Shown here: positions 1-7,504 of the stretch, one piece after another
Layout: each line of letters begins with the position of its first letter
Numbering within the stretch: the stretch's first letter is position 1
Assembly: GCA_947489085.1 (NCBI GenBank)
Contig: CANLCJ010000032.1
Location: 1 to 44,444, forward strand
Length of the DNA: 44,444 bases
Source: an uncultured Flavobacteriaceae bacterium
GTDB taxonomy: Bacteria; Bacteroidota; Bacteroidia; Flavobacteriales; Flavobacteriaceae
Direction of reading: 5' to 3'
Translations under genes and position numbers: made by a program
The notes under the pieces: model-generated
Databases searched by the model: none
The model's input: the letters and a program-made list of their open reading frames with translations, nothing else
Told to the model about the DNA's origin: nothing

Positions 1-2
1 CA

Positions 3-653
3 ACAGGTTTTGCTGAGTTGGGTGTAGGTAGCGCACTAGCAGTTACGGGTCTGCCTAGAGCTATACGAAGACTTAATGCAATACGAAGTTGGAAACGTTT
101 TAATTCGCTATGTAAACAAAATTCTTTAAATTTACGAGACAACGTTAGAGAAGTATGGCAGCGTGTCAAATCTGGGGGTGACTTCGCTAACGGGGTGGAG
201 AAAGTAAAGCTTTGGACTAAAATAGACGAAAGCGATGGTATTTTCAATGGAGCAAGAGCTTCTTTTTATGATGTTAATGTTACTTATCAATCTAACAGGG
301 TTCGTGCAGGTGTTGCAATACCTAGAGACGGAGGCGTCCTAGAATTTCATTTAAATATACCAGAGAAGTTACAACGACAAGGAGTAGGTTCAAATGTATT
401 TAAGCAAGCCATTGAAGATTATGTGCCTTCTCAAGTAAAAGGTTGGTGGAAGAAGAGTGATATATACACAGAGGGAGAATCTGTTAATTTGACAATTTTC
501 AGACAAAAAATTTCGGAAGGTATGGATCCTCTCGAGGCGGTTTTTGAAACTCCAACAGGGAAAATATTAAAATCGAATGGTTTTGATGGTGTTCCTGAAA
601 TTATTAAAAATACAGATGAAGAAGTAATCATTCACTTTAATCCTATAGAATAA
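3..653 (+). CDS. C-terminal end of a polymorphic toxin, GNAT-like toxin domain (5' end outside window)
   Basis: The frame is open to the left edge, so this is the tail of a longer gene rather than a gene starting at the internal TTG at 18. The first visible residues (GFAELGVGSALAVTG) are hydrophobic and resemble the pre-toxin segment of polymorphic toxins. A DFANGV motif at 180-197 then begins a 157-residue C-terminal domain. Inside it, LQRQGVGSNVF resembles the acetyl-CoA-binding motif A (Q/RxxGxG/A) of GNAT acetyltransferases. The GNAT call rests on this one motif and is tentative. The stop overlaps the start of the next small gene by one base, the usual layout of a toxin and its immunity gene. 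The same DFANGV border, with 17 identical bases, recurs at 2947 in the broken toxin downstream. Confidence 0.6.
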   Translation, partial: TGFAELGVGSALAVTGLPRAIRRLNAIRSWKRFNSLCKQNSLNLRDNVREVWQRVKSGGDFANGVEKVKLWTKIDESDGIFNGARASFYDVNVTYQSNRVRAGVAIPRDGGVLEFHLNIPEKLQRQGVGSNVFKQAIEDYVPSQVKGWWKKSDIYTEGESVNLTIFRQKISEGMDPLEAVFETPTGKILKSNGFDGVPEIIKNTDEEVIIHFNPIE

Positions 654-1075
654 TGAAGTTTGGTTTTATTTTATCTCAGAGTAAAGAACTAATTGCTGTT
701 TGTCGAAAAGAAACCGAGCATTTTAATTTTTTCATATCGATGACGAATATAAAACCTGAATATTTAAAGGATATTGAGGTGAAATTAGATAGTGTTTTTA
801 TAGAAAAAAAAATTGATGAAAGATTAGAATTACGTAAGCACAGTAATCTAGATATTCCAGATTATGAAGGAAGGTTTTTAGAGAAAGATATGTTTGAGAG
901 GTTAGAATATAAAGGTGTAAATTATAAGTTTTGTAACTCAGGGTTTGATAATCTTACGTTGTTCTTATTTAGATTATTAAAATCAATCAAAACTAATGGA
1001 GAAATATGTAGCTTTTTCTTTGCTAAGAATTACGATGAATTAAGAGCTTTCCAGTCAAATAAAACAGAAAGTTAA
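653..1075 (+). CDS. Putative immunity protein for the upstream toxin domain
   Basis: This is a 140-residue protein without a signal peptide or obvious membrane segment. It is rich in charged residues (KDIEVKLDSVFIEKKIDERL) with hydrophobic stretches such as LTLFLFRLLKSI. I do not recognise the family. The immunity role is inferred only from position: its ATG overlaps the stop codon of the toxin C-terminus (shared base at 653), which couples translation, and its size is typical of cytoplasmic immunity proteins. If the upstream toxin acts in the cytoplasm, this protein would be expected to bind it directly. Confidence 0.55.
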   Translation: MKFGFILSQSKELIAVCRKETEHFNFFISMTNIKPEYLKDIEVKLDSVFIEKKIDERLELRKHSNLDIPDYEGRFLEKDMFERLEYKGVNYKFCNSGFDNLTLFLFRLLKSIKTNGEICSFFFAKNYDELRAFQSNKTES

Positions 1076-1121
1076 TTTTTTTTGCTATTTGTAATTATAG
1101 AAGTCGAACAAATTAAGAAGG

Positions 1122-1347
1122 TTAAACTAACCCTTTCAATTTATTTTTAGCAATAAAGGCATCGATTAAAGTGTAGACATAATCCTTGTCTTTATCTGTC
1201 ATGGCAGCTACTTCTTTAATCCTGTTCATAAGCTTGTCTGTAAGCTCTAAGTCTGTATTACCCACCAAATAATCTAAAGATACTCCGAGTGCCTTAGCAA
1301 TTTTATTAGCAATCTCCACAGAAGGGGTAATCTCCTCACGTTTGGAC
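1122..1347 (-). pseudogene. XRE-family HTH regulator, N-terminal part lost
   Basis: The minus strand encodes the C-terminal two thirds of a small XRE/Cro-type regulator. The recognisable part runs SKREEITPSVEIANKIAKAL, then LGVSLDYLVG (end of the HTH), then the dimerisation tail DKDYVYTLIDAFIAKNKL. The frame hits a TAG at 1348-1350 just before the conserved residues, so helices 1-3 of the HTH are missing. Homologues are normally about 110 residues and this remnant has 74 codons. An IS3-type transposase scrap on the same strand begins 35 bases further upstream, so insertion and deletion of a mobile element is the likely cause. A protein made from the internal GTG at 1319 would lack a DNA-binding domain. 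Confidence 0.75.
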
Positions 1348-1381
1348 TACCTAGTAAATTTGTTATAAATTGTTAAGCGAC

Positions 1382-1489
1382 TTATCTATAGTTATTGATT
1401 TTAATTTCTAATTCTTTTTCAGCAGAAGTTCTGTAGTCAATTGAGGAATGTAGCCTTTGATAATTATAATAGTACCAATGGTACAGTTC
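1382..1489 (-). mobile_element. Remnant of an IS3-family transposase (OrfB C-terminus)
   Basis: On the minus strand, 35 codons are open between a TAA at 1490-1492 and a TAA at 1382-1384. They read WYYYNYQRLHSSIDYRT and then AEKELEIKINNYR. The W/YYN..R.HSS..Y.(T/S)..E pattern is the hallmark C-terminus of IS3-group (IS150-like) DDE transposases. Nothing of the catalytic core is present and no inverted repeat could be assigned. The scrap separates the broken regulator from a toxin body that lacks its N-terminus, so this insertion probably scarred both genes. Confidence 0.6.
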
Positions 1490-1512
1490 TTAATCATATG
1501 GACTGGGAATAA

Positions 1513-3402
1513 ATGCATTCTGGAGGCATAAATATTTATGCATTTCAGGATGATGAGGATGGGGAGTATACCTCAAGCGAATATTTCGAAAAAACACTAC
1601 AGCAAATACGCTGCGCCTATATATCTGGAGAAGACAGCATAGCATTACCTGAAAAATATATAAATGGCGGTAATAAAGTTGCTGTAGCAGGATTTACTTA
1701 TGGAGGAGCAACATCAAAAGCAGCTATAAATGGCGAAAAAATACGTCGTGCATGGTGGACGGTTACCAGTAGTAATGCTCAAAACATTACCAATATCCAA
1801 AACCCAACAATAGAGCCTAATAAGGGTAAAATTGTATTTGGCAATTTCACAATATCAGTGCCTGTTCCCGTATACGATGTGAATAACGGTATAACACCTT
1901 TCGAGCATTTTAAAAATTATCTGTTGCCTACAGCCCAAACAGTAGAAGACGATTTTAATCATATTTGGGAAAGCGAAATAGCACAAGTTATAAACACTAA
2001 TCAAAGTCTAACTAATAAGCATGTAGAACAGTTAAAACGCATCGCTTCTTGTGGTGTACATTTATTAGCATCATCATCAAAGTATAAGCTGCTTAAAGCA
2101 TTGCTTAATGTTGGTTGGATTACCAATGAAAAAGAAGAAGATCTTATTCTAGATATTATAGCCAACACACAACAAGGCGAGCAAGCCAAAACCCTGTTCG
2201 AAGCTATTAATAACGATGCTGTTTTGCAAGAGGCGCTCATGTCTAGTTTAGACGATTTTGGAGGTGAAGAAGCTAATTTTACACGATTAGGAAAAGAGTT
2301 ACTACAGCTTTTTGAAAAAGCGTACACGCTAGATGAACGTGAGCAGCTTTATGCCAATTTAAAGGCAAGCAATAATGCAGAACAAGAACAGCTTCATTAT
2401 TTCTATGGTTTTAATGATGTTGAGTTTTGTAAATGGCGTATAAGTACAAGTCGAGAAAATAAACGTTTTGTATTCAACGAAACACATGCTTATAATGTTA
2501 AATATCCGATTTACTCACCATTACAAGCAGGATCGTCTCTACCAACATGTGATACTAAAATAGAAAATTATTCCTTACCTTACAGCGGCGTCGTAGCCGT
2601 ACACTTCCCTGAAGGCGAATTTAATGGTAACCTATCGCAAGGAGGTATTGTATTAATGCCAGCACTTACATATTACGTTTTTATTAGAGCACACTATAAT
2701 GAAAACTTAAGGGTATTTGCCGAAGGCTTATTTTTTACAGCAGGAATACTAACGCCAATAGATGAATTTTACCTGATTGGTAAAGCCTTACAATATAGTA
2801 ACAGAGGTTTTAAAGCCTTGCGTTTTTCCCAAGTAAAGCTTTTAGCTAAAGCCAAACGCATAAAGGTATCGCTAAAAACAGCTAAAGGAAAAAAGGTACA
2901 AACTCTTGCTGAGAATAGGGTTGATGATTATGTGGAGTTTGTTGAAGATTTCGCTAACGGGGTGGATGATTTATTCTCAAGTTTTACAAATCTTAAAAAT
3001 CTTTCTCCTGACTTTAAAACATTTCTTTCTGCTAAGAATTGAGACAAAGCTATAGCCGCAAATAGAGGAGTAGATATTTTCTTTTCTAACATGTCAGGTA
3101 ATGTAGTCAGAGAAAAATCCTTTCAGAACATATCAATAACCACTGCTGAAGGCACTCAGACTTTAACAAGACGTTTAGATATTGTAGATGAAGATACGTT
3201 TAAGGGAATTGAATTTAAAGAGTATTCAAGCGGTAAGGTTTACCGCTCTCCAGATATAAGACGTGAAAATGCTTTAGACGCTGAACTACTTGATCTTGAG
3301 GAATTGGACGAAATTGAATGGATATTTAAAGGTTGTGAGCCCAGTACACCATTAAGGACTGACTTGGAGTCATTAGGCATTAAAATTACTTTATTACCTT
3401 AA
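1513..3402 (+). pseudogene. Polymorphic toxin, N-terminus missing and interrupted by in-frame TGA; nuclease-like C-terminal domain
   Basis: Codons 1513-3039 and 3043-3402 lie in the same frame, separated only by TGA at 3040-3042; a Trp codon (TGG) there would join them. The body has a hydrophobic stretch (GGIVLMPALTYYVFI, then LFFTAGILTPIDEFYLIG) before a DFANGV border at 2947-2964. The C-terminal domain downstream totals 151 codons. It contains RRLDIVDEDTFKGIEFKEY, with D and ExK residues like a PD-(D/E)xK nuclease, and ends in WIFKGCEPSTPLRTDLESLG, reminiscent of restriction-endonuclease-fold toxins. The start at 1513 directly follows a stop and the IS3 scrap, so the original N-terminus is lost. 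An internal ATG at 3091 could give only 103 residues. I consider the gene dead, but the TGA should be checked against sequencing error. Confidence 0.7.
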
Positions 3403-3409
3403 ATCAAGT

Positions 3410-3840
3410 ATGACAAAAGAAGAGAAAATAGAGGCGAAAGAAATCTTTGATGAATGGACAACTTTCATTGAAGATCGAGTGGACTCATGGGCTGCAACAG
3501 CACCTACAGAAATTGTTAAGCATTTAGATTATAGCTCTGAATCATTGAAAGATATATTCTAGGTAAATATAATAAGGAGAATTTGGGAAACTCTGAAAAT
3601 AAAATCGAAATAGATGCTCTCGTGTCTTATTATGGTGAAACTATGCGTAGAAACATACCTAACAGTATTTGGTATATTGAATTGGATGATGAGACAGATG
3701 CTTATTATAATAGTCCTGCTGTAAAACCACCAACAGGATTACATATAGGATTATATTATATTCAGAAAAGAGTGGTTCACAAGAAAACAGGGGCATTTTT
3801 ACACAATAGATATATCAAAACCATAGTGAAGAATAAATAG
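3410..3840 (+). pseudogene. Frameshifted putative immunity gene
   Basis: An ATG at 3410 opens 50 codons (MTKEEKIEAKEIFDEW... ending SLKDIF, TAG at 3560-3562). The next frame continues seamlessly as LGKYNKENLGNSENKIEIDA and then LVSYYGETMRRNIPNSIWYI to the TAA/TAG end at 3840. The two halves make a plausible single protein of about 140 residues if one base is restored near 3557-3562. The position, seven bases after the broken nuclease-like toxin, and the size support an immunity role. The second half could start at TTG 3583, but this start has no other support. Decay of the toxin and immunity genes together is consistent with a non-functional orphan cassette. Confidence 0.6.
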
Positions 3841-3884
3841 TCCTTAGACATTTTTATCTGAAAGAGTAATAAGAAATAAATTTT

Positions 3885-3947
3885 AAAGCCTCACATTTTG
3901 TGGTGCTTTAAAAAACTGCCTGAAAATCACTTTTCAGGCAGTTTTTT
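3885..3947. terminator. Double hairpin, bidirectional terminator
   Basis: A first stem-loop occupies 3885-3909 (AAAGC..CACA/TGTG..GCTTT). A second, stronger one lies at 3911-3947, with an AAAAACTGCCTGAAAA arm, a short TCAC loop and a TTTTCAGGCAGTTTTTT arm. The stem is flanked by T runs on both strands. It can end transcription of the toxin/immunity remnants on the plus strand and of the response regulator arriving on the minus strand. Confidence 0.85.
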
Positions 3948-4044
3948 ACTTTATGCATGACAATTTATACAAAATCAATTCCTGCTCTAGATATTCTAAA
4001 AAACTAATGGATCTACATATAATTTTTTTTGTATTTCCAGATGA

Positions 4045-4177
4045 AACGTAATTTGTAGGTGCAACTTATCTCTTCATTATAATGCTGAATTACTACAAAG
4101 ACATAAAGAATTAAAAGATATACCAGCCTTACCAAGGTTTTAGTATAGATGCGTCAGAACACAAAAATCCTAAATAA
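4045..4177 (+). pseudogene. Scrap of an unidentified protein C-terminus, frameshifted
   Basis: From 4045 one frame reads CNLSLHYNAELLQRHKELK and then DIPALPRF up to a TAG at 4141. Skipping the single T at 4141 continues as SIDASEHKNPK and ends in TAA at 4175-4177. The hydrophilic ending and lack of a start suggest the C-terminal scrap of a larger protein, perhaps another displaced toxin tip. I do not recognise the family. Its last bases overlap the 3' end of the minus-strand response regulator. Confidence 0.35.
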
Positions 4178-4835
4178 CTCCCTGTAGTTTGGCTGCTTTT
4201 AAGAGTTGTTGGTCTCCCCCATCGCTAATATTTAATTTTTGTTTTAGGCGTTTTTTTCTACGTTCAATACTAGGAAGCGATAAAGGAATATACTGCGGTA
4301 AATTTTTCATCTTTTCGCCAGCCTTTAAATAGTACAATATTTTCATGTCGATAGCGTCTATACACATCATGTTGGTTCTATTTGCTTTCATCTTGCATTT
4401 AACAGTATTAGAAAAATAATTTTGCCCTTCTAAAATAGTAATAAAAGCAAGTCTCGTTTTCTCTGGCGTAATTTCCTGATTTACCAAGAAACCATTAGGT
4501 ATTAAATCCTTTAAAATTTTTAGAATACTGTAGTTGCTGTCTAATATAGAAGTAACAAGTATTTTTAGCTTAGGAAATTGTTTTCGAATGCGTTTACCCA
4601 AATCGAATGTGTTTACATTAGTATTTAGATGTTCTTCAACAGAATGAATGCCCAGTAGTACCATAGTGTAGGGGGTGTCTTGGGGTTTAGTAATTTCTCG
4701 ATAAGCGTCATCGCAAGAGTTTACAATGTTGATAAATAACTTTACCTGTTTGTTAATGCTCTCCAAAGTTGCAAGGTAGCCTTTAACTACCATAGGGTGA
4801 TTTTCAATTATTAATAGCTTTACGTGGTTTACCAT
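4170..4835 (-). CDS. Atypical NarL/FixJ-type response regulator with degenerate receiver
   Basis: This 221-residue protein has the layout of a LuxR-type response regulator: receiver domain at about 5-145 and a helical DNA-binding end at about 160-215 (LSLPSIERRKKRLKQKLNIS). The receiver lacks the usual phosphorylation chemistry. The acidic pair is E11-N12 (IIENHPMV, normally DDHP), the phospho-acceptor position reads VLLGIHS with Gly62 in place of Asp, and the usual Gly-Tyr-Leu-x-Lys block reads GFLVNQ with Asn in place of Lys. It would therefore not be switched by aspartyl phosphorylation, and no histidine kinase is adjacent. It lies between the toxin graveyard and the giant-gene cluster, transcribed away from the latter, so it may regulate that cluster. 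That role is inference. Confidence 0.8.
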   Translation of the reverse strand: MVNHVKLLIIENHPMVVKGYLATLESINKQVKLFINIVNSCDDAYREITKPQDTPYTMVLLGIHSVEEHLNTNVNTFDLGKRIRKQFPKLKILVTSILDSNYSILKILKDLIPNGFLVNQEITPEKTRLAFITILEGQNYFSNTVKCKMKANRTNMMCIDAIDMKILYYLKAGEKMKNLPQYIPLSLPSIERRKKRLKQKLNISDGGDQQLLKAAKLQGVI

Positions 4836-4940
4836 ACGGTATAGAAGTATTTAATTACATTGAGATATGAGTTTTATGAGTATACTAAATAATGAAATGT
4901 TACAATATGAGGTATTAAAATAAATGTTAAAATTACTGAA

Positions 4941-5159
4941 ATGTCAGTAAAAAATTATGGGCAAGTTTTAAAACAAAAGCAATTAAAGTCAACTGTTTGT
5001 TTTTCTTGTGCATGTTGTTGTGGTCAGGTAACACGAGTTGAGTTGAGTTCCGAAACTTTAAAGTACCATGTTGCTTCTTGTGTTAAAAAAAAGTCAATTA
5101 AATCTGTTTTGTTAAATATGATGGTAAAACCATACATAAGCAACAGTTTTAATGTATAG
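4941..5159 (+). CDS. Small Cys-rich hypothetical protein
   Basis: This is a 72-codon ORF with a compact cluster of cysteines, CFSCACCCG, followed by YHVASC about 25 residues later. The C-x2-C ... H-x3-C arrangement could bind zinc. The rest is basic (LKQKQLKS, KKKSIKSV). There is no signal peptide. It lies divergent to the response regulator with about 105 bases between their starts. I do not recognise the family, and an ORF of this size can arise by chance, so its reality is uncertain. Conservation in relatives would settle it. Confidence 0.4.
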   Translation: MSVKNYGQVLKQKQLKSTVCFSCACCCGQVTRVELSSETLKYHVASCVKKKSIKSVLLNMMVKPYISNSFNV

Positions 5160-5249
5160 CTTTATACAAAATAAAGGAGGTTGTTGAGTAATTATCCGTT
5201 CAATGGAGTTTAGAAAATACATACAGCCTTCCATTTTTAAAATCGATAT

Positions 5250-5336
5250 ATGGCAGATTTTTTCTTTTTTACAGATACAGAAGCGCAAGCTTTTGGATCA
5301 GTTGATTTGAAAACGCATAGCACAAAAAATCATTAA
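5250..5336 (+). CDS. 28-codon ORF: possible leader peptide or N-terminal stump of a toxin-body paralogue
   Basis: An ATG at 5250 starts a complete frame reading MADFFFFTDTEAQAFGSVDL and ends in TAA four bases before the ATG of the 720-residue gene. The F/Y-rich start followed by a short spacer and AFG-V resembles the beginning of that downstream protein (NSYYFIPP ... GAFGPV). It could be the N-terminal stump of a deleted paralogue or a small ORF translationally coupled to the next gene. The similarity is short, so both readings are tentative. Confidence 0.4.
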   Translation: MADFFFFTDTEAQAFGSVDLKTHSTKNH

Positions 5337-5340
5337 GTTT

Positions 5341-7503
5341 ATGACTAAAGATCTCGCAGCTAATTCTTATTATTTTATACCACCAAATGCAAATGTAGTG
5401 CAAGAGGCAAATGGTGCTTTTGGACCAGTACAAGGTAGCGAAACTACCCAATACAGGGTAACTTCGAAGTTTTCAACATCGGAGGAAGTAAGTGCTTATG
5501 CTATATGCTCAGGTCAAGTTTTTTTACAGCCACATGCCTCTGATACAAGCAAAGTGAATTTAATATTAAGGCCTTTCAAGCAACCTGTAAAAGGTTTATC
5601 TATAAAATATTTCATTTACCGTGGTTTAAATAAAGTAGATTTTATACCAACAGGAAACACAAACTTGGTATCCTATAATCAAAAAGATACAGCAACAGAA
5701 TTTATAAAATTACTTTGGAAACAGTTAGAAGATTTTGACGACACTGCAATAGCTCAACCTTTTGAAGCAAAGTGGATAGGATACGATCCTGAAAACCAAC
5801 AACAAGATACATTTATAGATGACTATTTTTTTATAGCAGATGCCTACGGCGATGAAGATAACGAAACCTTAAAACCATTTGAATTACCTATAGTACCTGC
5901 AGGGACTGAACTTGCTCATTTTAAAGGCGATTTTGGTTTAGACGCAGTATTAAGTGATGGCGATTACAAAGCACTTTCTTCCAACACAGGTTTTGTATTT
6001 AATCTGGATTACGCTAGAGCAGCAGAGTGTATTATAGATACCGCTAATGTACCAACAGGATATGCTGAGAAACAATACCGAGAAGCTATTCACGATTTTA
6101 TGGATCCTGCCGCTTTTTGGGGCTTACATTTTTCCGAAGCAGGAAAGGTATACACGCGTGATGGAAGCTCAGGTACACTTGTAAAAAAAGAAAACCAACA
6201 AATTTACAATGATATTGTATCTAAATTTGCAACCAAAAATAATGTGTACATACACTTACAAGGACATTTAGGGCGTTCATATAATTATTACGATAGTTAT
6301 ACTTCAGTTATAGGAGAAACAAGCGTTTTAAAAACAGGGACTAACCAAGATGCCACAAGAGCAGTAATGCCTAGTACAAATGGGTGGCCATTAATAATAC
6401 AAAATGAAGAGCAAAATCATAATGATGTTGTAAACAAAATTTATTTGCAATTTGTATATCAAAACGATGGCGAACCTATACTTTTTGGAGAGATAGCTAA
6501 TTTGGTAGAAGGAGAAAATAATTTTTTGACAGCAGATCAATTGATTCCTGAAAACACGGTAATAGAGAATAACGATCCCTTATTAGATTTTTACACTAAG
6601 CCGGCAACAATATCAATTCCTGCAGTTGGAAACAGTGCAACTAAGGAAAATATAGCTTCGTATGTGAAGCTGCTTTATCAAGGTTCTAAACTAGAAGTAA
6701 CAAACCCAGATACAGGAGGTTTGCAACTTATTAAGCCTGTAGACACTTTGTTTGGACCTGTGAATATAGAACAACGATTAGTAAGTGCTGATCAAGAAGT
6801 AATTTCATGGAGTTCTTATTATAAAAATCGTTTAGCACAAACCAAAATTATAGATTCTAAAGGGCCAAACAATAAAATAGCCTTACAAACCAAAATCATA
6901 GCTAATAAAATTGCTTTTGAAGAAAATGGAGAGATGACCACAATATCTTCTATATTATACGAATCGCAATTTTTCGAGGGAGTATCAGATGGGTTGTATC
7001 TTAATAACTTTCCGCAAAGTGAAATCCCTAGAGCGAATTCAGTTCCGTTTCTAAAGCAACAAAATAATACCTATAGATTGTCACCACCAAATTACATAGC
7101 TACAGAATTCTTTACAGATGGATTCACAACATTAAAAGGGCTAAGAATTTATAATACCTTAAAAGAATACCCAAATAAGTTTATGTTAGGTATAAGTGAT
7201 GAGCAAAATAGTATGCTAAAAAATGTAATAGAAATTAATAAACTTAAAAATACAACTATGTTTTTAAGTCCATTATCTTCAGATGGTTCTCTTTTCATTT
7301 CAACAGAAAATTTATTTTACGGGAAGTATAAACTAGGTGTTCTATCAGATAATGAGTTAGGTATTCCTATAATATACTTTCCAGATGATGAAATTATAGT
7401 GTATTCTTTAGATGAAAATATATATTTCTCAAAAGACTATAGTCAAAATATTCTGAATGACTCAGCATTGGCCTTTGATTTAACAATAGAAAGAACGTTA
7501 TAA
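5341..7503 (+). CDS. 720-residue hypothetical protein, possible toxin partner or delivery half
   Basis: The protein has no signal peptide or membrane segment, so it would start out cytoplasmic. The first 130 residues contain the motif AFGPVQGSETTQYRVTSKF and the segment LILRPFKQPVKGLSIKYFIY. No catalytic family is recognised. The C-terminal third (from about 7060) looks more AT-rich and less conserved in style than the first two thirds, hinting at a graft. Its stop is followed after one base by the ATG of the 993-residue toxin, so the two are almost certainly translated together and may act as one unit. The first 140 residues could be a targeting or particle-docking domain; this is inference from position and from the AFG-like stump just upstream. 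Confidence 0.8.
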   Translation: MTKDLAANSYYFIPPNANVVQEANGAFGPVQGSETTQYRVTSKFSTSEEVSAYAICSGQVFLQPHASDTSKVNLILRPFKQPVKGLSIKYFIYRGLNKVDFIPTGNTNLVSYNQKDTATEFIKLLWKQLEDFDDTAIAQPFEAKWIGYDPENQQQDTFIDDYFFIADAYGDEDNETLKPFELPIVPAGTELAHFKGDFGLDAVLSDGDYKALSSNTGFVFNLDYARAAECIIDTANVPTGYAEKQYREAIHDFMDPAAFWGLHFSEAGKVYTRDGSSGTLVKKENQQIYNDIVSKFATKNNVYIHLQGHLGRSYNYYDSYTSVIGETSVLKTGTNQDATRAVMPSTNGWPLIIQNEEQNHNDVVNKIYLQFVYQNDGEPILFGEIANLVEGENNFLTADQLIPENTVIENNDPLLDFYTKPATISIPAVGNSATKENIASYVKLLYQGSKLEVTNPDTGGLQLIKPVDTLFGPVNIEQRLVSADQEVISWSSYYKNRLAQTKIIDSKGPNNKIALQTKIIANKIAFEENGEMTTISSILYESQFFEGVSDGLYLNNFPQSEIPRANSVPFLKQQNNTYRLSPPNYIATEFFTDGFTTLKGLRIYNTLKEYPNKFMLGISDEQNSMLKNVIEINKLKNTTMFLSPLSSDGSLFISTENLFYGKYKLGVLSDNELGIPIIYFPDDEIIVYSLDENIYFSKDYSQNILNDSALAFDLTIERTL

Positions 7504-7504
7504 T

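Noticed and set aside
3091-3402. Independent 103-residue gene
   Set aside because: It lies in the same frame as the preceding toxin body after a single TGA and has the composition of a toxin tip, so it is the broken end of that gene.
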